Positions 49,401 through 59,049 of a DNA stretch of 64,000 nt are shown one piece after another; within the stretch, counting starts at the first letter, position 1; each line of letters opens with the position of its first letter. The stretch comes from Thraustochytrium sp. TN22 (Eukaryota; Sar; Bigyra; Thraustochytrida; Thraustochytriidae), in contig JABLUY010000095.1 in assembly GCA_013306675.1 (NCBI GenBank), positions 29,015-93,014 of the forward strand, read 5' to 3'. The translations under genes and the position numbers were made by a program. Below the pieces are notes generated by a model, which made no database searches, was not told the DNA's origin, and worked only from the letters and a program-made list of their open reading frames with translations.

Positions 49401-49793
49401 GCCTGGACCGACCAGACCGCGGCGGACCGCGCGGACCTGCTCGCGCACGAGCGGCGCCAAGCGCTGCGCGACGCGCACCAGCGCGACGCGCGCCTGGCGC
49501 AGTTGCAGCAGCAGCAGGCGCTGCGCGACTTTCAGCTGCAGGCACAGCGCCGGATGCGCGAGACCAGTGCGCAGCTGCACCAGGAGGAGCAGGACCTCCA
49601 CGATCAACTCCTGGCTCTTGATCAGCAGCGTCACGCCGACCAGGCGCTCGAGGACGACCTCCTGCGCAAGCAGGCCGACCTCGACCGCCGCCAGAACATC
49701 GTGCAGGATGCCACGGACGCTGAGTCGCGCCGCATTGACCAGCGTCGTGCTGACATGGCCGCCCTGCGCGCCGAACTCGCCCAAGAGCAGTGA
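46458..49793 (+). CDS. TBC1D31: TBC1D31/WDR67-like protein: WD40, TBC and coiled coil (1111 aa)
   Basis: In animals TBC1D31 is a centriolar-satellite protein that helps organise ciliogenesis. The same three-part layout is present. The N-terminal 330 residues form WD40-type repeats, with text such as LGGHAGTVTSVAWHPTRALAATAS. A TBC domain follows at about 395-640, with FPDAYRTLVWRFLLRLPENA and SYLPAIVYPFVRLYG. A long coiled coil fills residues 690-1111, rich in Glu, Arg and Gln. The TBC part lacks the IxxDxxR and YxQ fingers of active Rab GAPs, as in animal TBC1D31, so it probably does not stimulate GTP hydrolysis. No intron is needed. Its presence argues for a cell with centrioles or flagella at some stage. 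Confidence 0.88.
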   Translation: MAGAEELREARGRVGIARGGAGGELARVRGGALGRFAAVAAARRGAAAVAVTERGAVVWLEPGSGGYRVVRRLGARPACVALAAREALVGLEGARGAVCVALDGTAGEDGEEPKRLGGHAGTVTSVAWHPTRALAATASAERVVLWETAPTWRRVKSLPGGGRGIVQVVFSPRGDLVVVGFRDGAVLGWGAHKFDLLVRLQAPGDVALQALAFSPDSRFLVGAGGGRLFVWEVRAQALVRTVELPKSMGAVQQLSFGEDDFRAFALGDDGVVRALQVLGPGETRAVLHVSTAVAVRFALSGSLLATCTSEGDLVLHDVDAAQREAASRERRRPFALDSRPVLAASPPGPGSGPGPGTRPRPPPRQPQPQDEDGPPPGTPPLVRLARNLNKQDKQLNADQLRRTLQHFGSFPDAYRTLVWRFLLRLPENAQAYATLTRKGSHPAWADALYARFPIKSRKVFARMERVLFALAHWCPVLEEASYLPAIVYPFVRLYGPDELAAFETVMLVLFRCCGRWFETFPHLPVFVLARVEKLLETVDPGLLEHLVEREVTSEAYAWPMLRSLFTEVLDKQDWLRFWDQVVMLMHEAMMRPHEAPDPSRLLEAGVVAYLRYFRNTLLSLRRKGDLEAFFRRPGPLDVKRWLKSALALARGAKHRAFWEGFDKDERERQDEAAAAAAAVRYLPPGDAYPAFRRYPKFVVDYESQERRRIAAEEAALAERKDFVEDLRRKTQALEQQERDYVRLQEDLLKQEQTRLARASAAHEDRLKEREDLDRAARLRRLERVEKMEDIAKDNLSLQQQLRQAEAQRAQQELEHQERLRDLELAAHREDERIQALEAEAGLKLQKIHADRVLEQEMQDVRMASARMAKQGELDWRLKEQSWKVEDDKQRVERDLRLERAARDVRLREIALARRQLDDKFATQQMDTQMKMAALERERDLRAFKEDVAQSMQDDLDKKLEAERILAEEEQRAKAKINEHYQAWTDQTAADRADLLAHERRQALRDAHQRDARLAQLQQQQALRDFQLQAQRRMRETSAQLHQEEQDLHDQLLALDQQRHADQALEDDLLRKQADLDRRQNIVQDATDAESRRIDQRRADMAALRAELAQEQ

Positions 49794-50392
49794 GAGTCGA
49801 GCCTCTCTGCTTTGGAAGAGCTGCATCATAGAACTTTTTGCCCTCGAGCAACGTCCTTGTACAAGGTCCACAAAGAACGACTCCTGGGTGCACCAACTTG
49901 CGCAGGCTCAATCTCAAACGTTCACACGCAACAATGACTCCTGGGTGAACCAACTTGCGCAGGCTCAATCTCAAACGTCGACTGTCTGATTCGGTTTGCC
50001 TGGCTGGCTGGCTGGGTGGATGGATGGATCTTTCTTGCTTGCTTGCATGCATGCATGCATACCAGGGGTACATGCATAAAATGGCGAATGTTCTATTATT
50101 CTTTGAAAACTTGGGCTGTTTGTCTGTGGCTGGCCCAGGAGCTGCATCAGAGAACCTTACCCTTGTACAACATGCGCAACCCCTGCGCGCGCCGCCATGC
50201 GCAGGCTCTATCTCACACGTCAACTGTCTGTATGTATGTCTGTATGTCTGTCTCGACGTTTGTCTGCACTCGTCTCTCTCGCTCGCTCTTTCTCTTCCTC
50301 TCTCTCTCTCTCTCTCTCTGTGTATGTGTGTGGCAGATCGATGCTGATCGGACGCTGGCGCGCTCGCATCGCTCGCATTGTGCTGCCGCCTC
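49794..50392. other. Convergent interval with 57-base and simple repeats
   Basis: Begins just after the TBC1D31-like stop. A direct repeat block holds gactcctgggtg at 49879 and 49936 (57 bases apart), with a third partial copy at about 50199. Simple runs tggatggatgga, catgcatgcatg (50047-50060), tgtctgtatgt and a (tc)n stretch at 50296-50318 follow. No gene. Confidence 0.7.
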
Positions 50393-50944
50393 TCATTGCA
50401 GCCCTTGCGAGAGCTGCGGTGCGGGCTGCGCCGTAGGTGGCGGCATGCCCGCCAGCGTCGCAATGCTCTCGACCGGCATAGAGACAATCTCCGGGTCCGG
50501 GTCGCCGACGCGGCGAAAGTAGCGGCGCGTGCGCACCGTGGCGGCCGGCTGGCGCACCGTGAGGTTCATGGTGGTGCACATGATCGTCTCGCCCGTGTTG
50601 CGATCCTTCTCCAGCACGCGCGTGTCAATGAGGCGGCCGTTGCGGAACTTGGTGTCCACGGTGATCTCCCTCGGTCCCACCGTGACCCAGACCTTGCGCT
50701 CGCCCTGCGAGGACTCCTCCTGCGTATCCTTGCCGATGAAGAGCGAGCGGTGCACGACGCCCAGCTGCGACTGCTGCCAGACCGACAGCATCTCCTCCGT
50801 CTGCACCACGTGCACCTTGAGGTTGAGCTTCTCCGACGCCAGCGCCGCGATCTCGTCGCACCCCAGCGCCTTCATGTGCGGGTACATGCTCTCGCTGCGC
50901 TCCTTGTCCAGCTCCCACATGCCCGTCAGGTCCAGGCCCGCCAT
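50393..50944 (-). CDS. Small calycin/lipocalin-like protein of unknown function (183 aa)
   Basis: The ATG at 50944 begins MAGLDLTGMWELDKERSESM, an opening typical of calycin (lipocalin or fatty-acid-binding) folds where a GxW motif starts the first strand. Alternating hydrophobic strands follow, including LKVHVVQTEEML, KVWVTVGPREITVDTKF and ETIMCTTMNLTVRQP. These would form a ten-stranded barrel of about 140 residues. There is no signal peptide, so it is cytosolic, and a lipid-type ligand is only inferred. The C-terminus is Pro/Gln-rich. Longer frames upstream start with non-ATG codons and look like translated promoter. I know similar text from uncharacterised algal proteins but no named family. 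Confidence 0.65.
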   Translation of the reverse strand: MAGLDLTGMWELDKERSESMYPHMKALGCDEIAALASEKLNLKVHVVQTEEMLSVWQQSQLGVVHRSLFIGKDTQEESSQGERKVWVTVGPREITVDTKFRNGRLIDTRVLEKDRNTGETIMCTTMNLTVRQPAATVRTRRYFRRVGDPDPEIVSMPVESIATLAGMPPPTAQPAPQLSQGLQ

Positions 50945-53900
50945 CCTGCCTGCCTGCCTGCCTGCTGCCTGCTGCCTGCTGCCTGCTGCCTGCCGCGCGC
51001 CGCCACCGCCGCCGCCGCCCGCCGCCCGCGCGCCGCGCCGCCGCTCCGGGTCTGCCGCGCCGCGCGCGCGCGCGCGCCGCGCCGCGCCGCCCGCGCCGCC
51101 GCGAGCCAGGCGCCAGTGCCGCGCCGCCAACGCCACTGCCGGCGCCCGCCAATCCGCACTTGCGCGGCCGCTTTGGCGCACTTGCGCCGCCTGGACACCG
51201 CGCCGCCCTATCCGCGCTTTGGGCCGCTTCGAGTTCGAGCGGGAGAGGGACCCGGAGCAGTGCCAGCTGAGCGTCTCAGGAGTCACCGACAGTCGGGCTG
51301 CGTTGCGAGGAGACGCAGGAGGATATGGAGGTGGACAGGCTTGCGAGCAGCGTGGCGGAGGCTGGGATCGGGCGAGCCAAGGCGGGCAGAGAGGGAGGCG
51401 AAAGGGAAAAACTTGCTGTGAAGGCATGCGATGAGCACGGTCAGGTGCATGCATGAAAGGGCTGGCTGTAAGTACAAAGGGCGGGAAGTATACTGCCTGG
51501 CTGCATGGCAAAAGCGTGGGCCGTGCGGTGATTTAAGCGAGAAGGCTGTAGGAACACGAGTTCACGGAGTTGGAGATGGACTTCGGCGAAACGCGGACAG
51601 TTTGCGAAGCAGCCAATCCAGACTTGTGTGACTCGCGTGTCTGGCCCAAGCGCGGGCCGCCGTCTGGCCGTCGCGCCTGTTCGCGCTTCATCGCGTTCCG
51701 TCGCGCAGAGATTGGTGGCCGAAGCTCAAGTGTCTCGAAACCAACGTCGCCCCTCCTCCAGCCATGGGCTCGCAAGCTCTCTTACTGCGAGAAAGGTCAA
51801 CGGCGTCTGACGAGCACGAACACTCCCAGCTTGCAAGCGAGTCTCTGCCTGGACTGTTGTTCGCGTCCAGGCCTTGCTACGAGCCAGCCAACGAGGGCCG
51901 GGGCAAAAGTTGCGCGCGACTCTTTCTATGTACGCGTACGCGGCTCAGAATTCCGTCTTGCGTTGGTCGTATGCAGCGCTCTGACCAGGAACTGCGCAGA
52001 CGCATGCGGTTGCTCGCGTTCCGAGCGGACCAAGCGAACCAGGCTTGCGAAAGATCGCGCCTGACGGTCAGCCTCCTGTCTTGCGCTTGTAGAGCTGGCC
52101 CATCAAGTCTCTCCGTTCCACTCGTGGCGGAGTTGCCTGAGCCTGGGTTGTCGGTTGACGATCCGAAAACAACCAGGGGCAGCTCATCGATCGCCTGCTA
52201 CCAGCTGAGTTAGTGACAGAAAGGTGGCCCTGAGGTCGCTGCGAAGGCGAGGCCTGGCCAAGTCCCTCCACCGCTTCGCGTCACTCACCACCACTGTGAC
52301 TGTGGCACTGGCACGATTTCCCTCGTCACCACATCTGCCATGCCAGCCTGAGTGCGAGCCAGGAGGCCGATCGGCAATGACGATGTCGTGAGTCACACCC
52401 TGGGACACGGCAGCTTGGAGCCGCTGCGAGATTTCCTTCGTCCCGTAACTCTACGCATGGGGCGCCATGTCGCGAGCGTCGCATGGAGCGGGCAGGCACC
52501 TGCGAGGCGGCAGTCCGGACGGTGCCACCAGCTGAAGCTGGGGCTCAATGCTCCGCAGCTCGTTCGGCGGCGCGCTTTGCCGGCGCGCGCGATGTTTTGG
52601 CCCAGCTCCGCTTCTGGCCCGGGCCGATCGATCGAACCGTGCCAGTCCCAGGTCCAGCGCGCCGTCTCGCTCGTGCTTCCGAGTCGCTGCGCCACCGTGT
52701 AACGCGAGCGTAGCAGCGGCGGCCGATGCGGTCGTGATGGGTCGATGGACCAGGCTTGCCGCATCACGCACGATTGAAATGGCCACGAGGGCTCGAGCGA
52801 AGCGGCAAGGACGCCCTTCATGAGCTGCTTCTCGGGCGAACGGACGCGTACACGTCAGAGTCTGTCAGACCATGCAACGAATCACGCATGTCTTGCGCTT
52901 GGTAGCTCTTACTGTTAGTCCTGGTTCGGGTCCGCTGTATCGACGCGCCTCGCGGGGCACTCAGCTCGGCGGCTGAGTTTGCGGGTCCGCGCGCGCAAAC
53001 CGAGTGAGCCTCTCCGGGCTCTGCCAGAGGCACTGCACTGCACTGCAGCACTGGCAGTGATACGGAAAGTCGGATCATCATCTTGCGCCGTGCCGTGCCA
53101 CCACTACAACTCCGCCTTGACTTGCGAGGCCCCGCGCGAGCCTCGCGCGCCGATTCTCATGGCGCAACGAGCCCCGCGCGAGCCTCACCCGCGCACGCCC
53201 GCGCACGCCCATCCTTGGCCATGGATGCTCAAGATGCTCAACGCGCAGCGGTACGCGTGCGAGGCGCGCGCGCCGCAGTGCGATGGCGAGCAGCAGCGCG
53301 AACGAGGGAGGGAGGACTCGGAGGAGGGAGCGACCAGACTGACCGTGTCATCTCAGGCTGCGCCGCACTGGCAGTGGAGCACTGCTCACTCTCCCGCCAC
53401 TGCCAGCAGCGCTGGCGCCTCGACTCATCCACCATCCGCTCGGCACGTGCTGCCAGCCAGCTGTGACTGGCACGGGCCCAGCACGATCCGCCACGCTCCG
53501 GCGCCACCGACTCGTAGTACGTGCGTCGGCGCGGGGACGGTCTGCGCGCCGCGGCTCGCGGCCGAGCCGCACCAGGAGGCAGCGCGCGCAGCGCTGGAGT
53601 CGGAGTCGGAGTCGGAGTCGGAGTCGGGCCCTTGATCAGATCGCGTCGGCGTCGCTGCGCAGAGAGTACCCGTACCCCCTGGGCCCTGTCAGTGGCGGCC
53701 GATCAGGACGCCCAGCTTCTTGCAATGCTAGCTGGCTAGCTAGCTCGCTCGCTCGCCGACGCAGAGCCTGAGAGCTCAGGCTGGCCGGCGCACCGGGCGG
53801 GCGGGCCGCCTAGCTATGATATGATACCTCCGGGCGGCGTGGGCGGGAGAGCTCGTTGCCGAGTCGAGCCGAGCCGCCTTCCATTCATTTGTCGCGACGG

Positions 53901-54780
53901 AGGTGTGGCGCGATCTGAGTCGCGCGCGCTCGAGCCTCGCGCGCTCGCGCTCATGTAATTTCCCGGCACCAAGGCTGCCAAGGCTGCCGAGGCTGCCTAG
54001 AGCACTGCCAGCACGGCTGAGCACGCGCATCGCGGCCCGCGCAGTGCATGCCTCGATCGGGAGAAGCAGGGTTTCTGTGGGCCGCTTGGCGAGGACAGTG
54101 CGCGGGGCGGGAAAAATCGGGGTACGCGACGGGCAAGAACCAGCGCGGCAAGTGGGCCGCGCCCGCGCTGTGTTGTGCCGTGTCCGATCAACACGAGGCG
54201 GCCGCGCACGGAGCCAGAGGCCAGGAGCGGGCGCGCAAAACCTTCACGAGACCGCCGGCTGGCTGCGGCCCTGGACGGCCGGGCGAGAAGGCAGTTGGCC
54301 GACGTGAGGCAGAGCCAGACGCGGAGGGGCGAGGTCTGTAGAGCTTGTGGAGGCCGACCTGCGGCCGGCGGTGACAAGCGACTGGGGCGAGTGAATCCAC
54401 CACTACTGCACTGGCACCGATACTGCAGTTCACGGCACGGCACGGCACGGCACGGCCTGTGCAGGCTCCTTGGCAGCACGACTCGGACGGCTTCAGGCGT
54501 GCGTGCGAGCCACGGCTGGAGACGGTCAGCACTTTGACGCTTCGCCCTTCCTGCTCCTCAACTCAACCCACTTGCCTCCCTGGCTCGAGCTCTCCACCCT
54601 GGCTCGAGCCATCCTGTCTCGCTCGTCGGACCCGCGGCCGACGCCTCGGCAAATCGCGATTGCCGCGCCCGCACAAAACCAAAGCGAGAGAAGCCTCCTG
54701 AGAGGAGAGGGGTTGGCTCGAAAGAGCGCACTCCACTCTTCGGGGCCCGCGCACGGAAGACGCGCCCGTGTCCATTCGAG
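50945..54780. other. 3.8 kb without a supported gene
   Basis: The longest gene-free stretch of the window. The first 500 bases are upstream of the calycin-like gene and contain cctg/ctgcctg runs (50947-50990). From 51500 to 53000 the sequence is moderately GC-rich with short frames only. From 53000 there are several simple repeats: gagtcg hexamers at 53601-53624, gctagctagct near 53740, ggctgcc repeats near 53965-54000 and a cggca array at 54432-54456. I looked for tRNA-like and rRNA-like sequences and saw none. It may hold unannotated exons with introns, a ncRNA, or only spacer. Confidence 0.6.
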
Positions 54781-56466
54781 ATGGCGTGCAAGCTAGTTCA
54801 CGTTTTGCTGGCCCAGGTGCTCGTGCTGCAGTTTCTTGCGCTCGGAGCACGGGGCGCGACATGCCCCTTCATGGCCACACTCAAGTCGATGACGACGATG
54901 CCGACCCAGGCGGACCGCACAGAGCGGCCGCCGACGTGCTATCAAGCCAAGCTGTCGGCCACTTACGACAAGGACTTCCCTCAGGAGACGAGCAACCTGA
55001 ATGGCACGGTCTTTCCGAACAAAGAGTGCGCGCTACGCCTGGGCCAGGAGTACGACTATGCGAGCGAGGCGGAGCACGACATCATCACGCGAACGGCCGA
55101 GATCATGGGCGGACGTATGCTGGTGGCCGGCGCCTACGACGGCGACGCGGTCTGCCTAGGCGCCGGCGCCACGAACTGCTGCACGTACAAGGATGGCAAG
55201 GAGGAAGGCACCTTTGAGTTTGACAAGAGCAAGTGCCCAAAGGGGAGGCGCGCGTCCGCCCAGTACGTGTATCAGTCACCGGCGGCCAGCGAGGTGGTTG
55301 CCATGGAGGACCGGCCGAGCTTGGAGAACCGTGAGATGAACCAGCGCGTGCGCAAGCAGATGCACGGCGAGAGCTACGCGTGCGTGGAGGCGACGCTCAA
55401 GATCAACGACGACCTAGACACGGCGCCGCACGGCGAGGGCGGCCTGGACGAGCGCTATCGCGTGGGTCTGCTGGCCCAGGCCGGCAAGGAGTTCAAGGTG
55501 GAGGCGCGCTTCAGCGGCAACCGCAACCTGACGCTGCATGACGCGCACGACATCCGCATTCGCGGGCTCAGTCTCAAGATCAAGGACGCCGTCTCGGCGG
55601 GCAAGCGCATCAAGCTGTCCAGCGTCGCCACCACGGCGCAGCCGGAGGTCGCGCAGGTCATGTTTCGCAACCAGTCGCTGGATGCCTTCCAGGAGGACGG
55701 TGCTGTGGACCTGCTCTTTATCGCTGTGCACAGCGCCGACCAGCCCGGTGGCGTGCCCTGGAACATCTTCGTCGATGGCACGCTCGAGCAGAACTTTGAC
55801 AACTTCATCAACGGCGCGCCGCCCTCTGTGCCAGTCAACCAGATCACCGAGTTTCACATGAACCCGCTCGCCAATACCTACGGCTCGGGCGCCGCCTGGG
55901 CGCTCGGCAAGGGCCAGGCCGCCAAGTGGCACATGGAGCCGTGCGAGGGTGAGGTGGACCGCCTGCCCATGAGCGTGTGGCGCGGCAGCTACTCCGACTC
56001 AGATTTCTCCTTCCGAACGCTGCGCAAGGCGCTGCGCAACCGCTGGATCAAGGCCAAGCCGTTCCGCATGTGCGTCTTTCTGCAGATTCAGGAGGACCCG
56101 TGCGAGCAGCCCATCGAGGACCCGTCGGTGCGCTGGACTTCCAAGCCCATCAAGGTGGCCGAGCTGCAGATCAAGCGACAGGCGAACAAGGACCTCGACC
56201 ACGACTCCCTCATCTGCGACTCCACCATGCTGCATCCGTACCGCACCATCGAGGAGCACTTCCCGCTCGGCGCTATGAACCGTGTGCGCCACTCCGTGTA
56301 CGCCTTCGCCAACAACTTCCGCACGGCCGCCAACCAGCTCATGCATCCGGCCGAGAAGTACGCCGCTATGGAGGGCATCAACAAGTGGAAGACCAAGGAG
56401 TTCGTCAAGTTCAACGAGGAGCACTGCTTCTACGGCGACAACTGCCCGCTCAACGAAGCCTCCTGA
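54781..56466 (+). CDS. Secreted catalase-like haem protein (561 aa)
   Basis: Belongs to the catalase-like family, one of the minor groups related to bacterial y4iL and plant or coral allene oxide synthase-like domains. A signal peptide (about 1-25, LVHVLLAQVLVLQFLALGARG) precedes a Cys-rich, Thr-rich leader. From about 195 the core reads in catalase order: HGESYACVEATLKI, FSGNRNLTLHDAHDIRIRGLSLKIKD, then AWALGKGQAAKWHMEPC and FLQIQEDPCEQPIEDPS. These stretches are the most conserved of the fold. The exact distal His and proximal Tyr cannot be assigned from sequence alone; the HG at the start of the core may be the distal His. Function could be peroxidase-like or oxylipin-related. A possible link to extracellular defence is inference. 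Confidence 0.72.
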   Translation: MACKLVHVLLAQVLVLQFLALGARGATCPFMATLKSMTTMPTQADRTERPPTCYQAKLSATYDKDFPQETSNLNGTVFPNKECALRLGQEYDYASEAEHDIITRTAEIMGGRMLVAGAYDGDAVCLGAGATNCCTYKDGKEEGTFEFDKSKCPKGRRASAQYVYQSPAASEVVAMEDRPSLENREMNQRVRKQMHGESYACVEATLKINDDLDTAPHGEGGLDERYRVGLLAQAGKEFKVEARFSGNRNLTLHDAHDIRIRGLSLKIKDAVSAGKRIKLSSVATTAQPEVAQVMFRNQSLDAFQEDGAVDLLFIAVHSADQPGGVPWNIFVDGTLEQNFDNFINGAPPSVPVNQITEFHMNPLANTYGSGAAWALGKGQAAKWHMEPCEGEVDRLPMSVWRGSYSDSDFSFRTLRKALRNRWIKAKPFRMCVFLQIQEDPCEQPIEDPSVRWTSKPIKVAELQIKRQANKDLDHDSLICDSTMLHPYRTIEEHFPLGAMNRVRHSVYAFANNFRTAANQLMHPAEKYAAMEGINKWKTKEFVKFNEEHCFYGDNCPLNEAS

Positions 56467-56866
56467 GGCAGCATCCTCTTCGGGAAAAAAAAAATGACAT
56501 CATACCAACTGCGTGCACGCAGCCGTGAACACAATTGAGCATGGCCAGCCGGCTGGCGGGCTCATTGACTGACAGACGAGTTATCGACTGACGCACCTGA
56601 TCCACCTGACTCACGGACTGACCCGGTCGGTCCGTCACGGCCCACCGGCCGGCCGGCCGGTCGGTCGGTCTCTGACTTAAACATGCTCACGTCTGTCAGA
56701 CTGACAGCAACACCGAACTTTTCATGGGACCTCCGCCGCCGCCACCACCAGTCTGCCGGAGGGGAAAGCACACACAAACGAAATCCTCGTGGCGCTCGGC
56801 GTCCCCCGAACAAGATCCCCCAAAAAAGAAATCTGACACGTGTCTTGCATTCGCTGCTACAATAAA
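56467..56866. other. Convergent interval
   Basis: 400 bases between 3' ends. Has gccggccggccggtcggtcggtc repeats at 56645-56671 and a tgtcagactgacag palindrome at 56693. No gene. Confidence 0.6.
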
Positions 56867-58696
56867 TCAAAAACTGACGTATGGCGCGAGGCGAGCCAGG
56901 CCCGCTTCCAGACGTCCCTCGTCGCTATGGCTCCGTAGACGAGCCATGAGCTGATCCGATACCTCTCGCTCGTCCTCGTCACACAGCGCGTAGCGATGCC
57001 GGGCCATCAACGCCAGCACCCGGTCCTGATGAAAGCGCACGCGCGGCGCGCAGACCGTCAGCAGCGTCTGCAGAAACCCACAGCACACACGCCGCGCACC
57101 AGGGTGACCCGTCCCAATGCCTCGCTCCACGGCGCCCAGGGCCGCGGGAAGGTGTCTCACGCTGTAGAGCCCGAGGCGGTTCACGAGTGGGTCTGCGGCC
57201 AGCTCCAGCACCAGAACCAGCACGTCCATGTCCGTGGCAAGCTCTGCGCTTGACAAGAGCGCTTCAAGCGCGGCCTCGTGCTGGGGCAGGGGCAGTCGCT
57301 GCGGCCGCGTAGGCAGAGGGAGTCCACCTGAGGTCTCGAGGTGGGACAAACCCGCCACGAGCGCGGGCAGCGCCTCTCGGAGAACCGCACAGTCCCGCGA
57401 TGTGACACACTGTGCCTGGACGCGGGCCACCACCAGTGCGCCATGCCAGCGGAACTCGGTTGTCGTCAGCGCGCGCTCCGCCAGGTGTCTCAGCGCACGC
57501 AGCCCGGCGACGCAGACAGCCGGAGACGGGTGGTCCGCGACGCTCAGGACCATGGGCACCAGGTGACCCACGGCGGTCTCGCCGCGGAGGTCCACGCGAG
57601 TGGCGCGCTGTGCGAGCCTGAGCATTGCCCCGCACGCAACCCACTCGGACGAGGACCAGCGCTGCGCGCCCAAGACCTCACGCAGATACGCCCACATCGC
57701 CTCGGACACCGCGGTGCGCTCCTCCTCGGCGGCGTCCGCCAGCCGCTCATCCACAGCCTCGGCCAGCGCCAGTGCCGCCGCCTCGCAGGCGCGCGACGCG
57801 GACGCCGGCACGATCTCCAGGCCGGGCACGTCGCGGCTCCAAGCTGCGGCGCAGACCGTTGCACTGATCGCTACCGTCTCGGACCACTGTCGCCGCACGA
57901 GAACCTGCAGCGCCTCCAGCGCGTACCGCGCTCGCGCCAGTGCCGCTTCGCTGTCCGCCTCACCGTCCGCCGCCGCCGCCACCGCACCCTGCACCTGCCA
58001 CTGCCGCCACGATGCTGGGAACCACGACCCGGCGCAGCACGCCGCCTCGCGCAGCCGGGCCACGCCGGCGACGCCGAGCCGTCCTGGGAATCCTCGCAGC
58101 ACGCCGGCCAGCACCCAGGCCGCGCGGCCGTCCTTCTGCGCCAACACGTCGCCCACGAGGTCTTCCCCGGGTCCCAGCGCGTGCCGGCCGAGGCCTTCGA
58201 CTGCGACGGTCCGTCCGCTCGCGACGCCGGCCTCCGCTACGCGCTCCAGGTGGTCTGCCAGGGCACGCCCGTGCTGCGCCAGCGTGCCGTCTTGTGGGTC
58301 ATGAAGGGAGATCGCCTCCGCGATTTGGAGCACCAGGTCATCCGGCAGGTCTGCGACTGCCTCGACCGTGGCATCCGGGTCCGTGTCCTCGCGCAAGAGC
58401 TCCAGCGCCTTGTTGCGCACCTCGTCCACCTGCCGTTGCCCGCTCCGCGCGAGCGCAAGCGCCAAGAAGCGCGCGCGGTCGTCTGCCGGCGCAGAGGGCA
58501 CGACCTCGAGTGCTGCGAGCACGACCTCCCAGGGCTCCTGCGCCTTGCTCAGCACGCCACGGACCGCCTCCGCTAGCGCAGCGTGAGCGTCCGCGCTGCC
58601 CGCGAGCTCTCGCAGCGCCTTGACGCGCGCCTCGCGACGCTGGACCGGGTCCGTCGCGATCCGGGCGAGCTTGCGCGCCTCCTCATTGCCCTGCAT
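56867..58696 (-). CDS. HEAT-repeat protein, TTI2-like (609 aa)
   Basis: All-helical protein of the ARM/HEAT type without membrane segments. The middle has the pattern of TELO2-interacting protein 2: VAVGHLVPMVLSVADH-like, then PSPAVCVAGLRALRHLAERAL, then LREALPALVAGLSHLE. The C-terminal FLQTLLTVCAPRVRFHQDRVLALMARH matches the usual helix with a motif like NCWPRI followed by an HRG/ILxAL stretch. TTI2 is part of the TTT complex that helps fold PIKK kinases such as ATM and mTOR. Similarity is weak outside these parts, so the assignment is tentative; an unspecific HEAT protein is the alternative. The ATG at 58696 gives a reasonable length. Confidence 0.6.
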   Translation of the reverse strand: MQGNEEARKLARIATDPVQRREARVKALRELAGSADAHAALAEAVRGVLSKAQEPWEVVLAALEVVPSAPADDRARFLALALARSGQRQVDEVRNKALELLREDTDPDATVEAVADLPDDLVLQIAEAISLHDPQDGTLAQHGRALADHLERVAEAGVASGRTVAVEGLGRHALGPGEDLVGDVLAQKDGRAAWVLAGVLRGFPGRLGVAGVARLREAACCAGSWFPASWRQWQVQGAVAAAADGEADSEAALARARYALEALQVLVRRQWSETVAISATVCAAAWSRDVPGLEIVPASASRACEAAALALAEAVDERLADAAEEERTAVSEAMWAYLREVLGAQRWSSSEWVACGAMLRLAQRATRVDLRGETAVGHLVPMVLSVADHPSPAVCVAGLRALRHLAERALTTTEFRWHGALVVARVQAQCVTSRDCAVLREALPALVAGLSHLETSGGLPLPTRPQRLPLPQHEAALEALLSSAELATDMDVLVLVLELAADPLVNRLGLYSVRHLPAALGAVERGIGTGHPGARRVCCGFLQTLLTVCAPRVRFHQDRVLALMARHRYALCDEDEREVSDQLMARLRSHSDEGRLEAGLARLAPYVSF

Positions 58697-59049
58697 GTTT
58701 GGCGACGCCGCGGCGACCCGCTGCGCCGCGCTGCGCCACGCCGCGCCGCGCCGTGCCGCGCGGGCGTGGCACTGCGCGCCGGCCGCGCTCGCTTGCCTGT
58801 GTCCTCGCTGTCAGACAGTGGCAGACAGGCTTTGGACCGCGGCACGCACGGAGCGAGGTTGATTGACTGTGCTTCGCTTCTTTCTGACATGTGAGTGACA
58901 CACGCGTCACTGATCAAGAAGCAAGCCACGGCCCACGGGCCTCGCAGTGGTCCCAGTGAACATGGTCTCCTCATCTCCGCCGCTCTCCGCCTCTCAGTCA
59001 GCTTGAAGGTTTGGCTACTGTCTACCTACCCGTACTACTACAGACAGAC
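58697..59049. other. Intergenic region
   Basis: About 350 bases between two genes of the minus strand. Short gccgcgc runs at 58735-58765 and a ctgtcagacagtggcagacag run at about 58808-58830. Must contain the promoter of the TTI2-like gene. No gene seen. Confidence 0.5.

Noticed and set aside
52078-52200. tRNA-like sequence with paired segments
   Set aside because: No full cloverleaf, no T-loop consensus and no T-run.
57341-58576. 411-codon plus-strand frame over the HEAT protein
   Set aside because: Antisense shadow without domain text.
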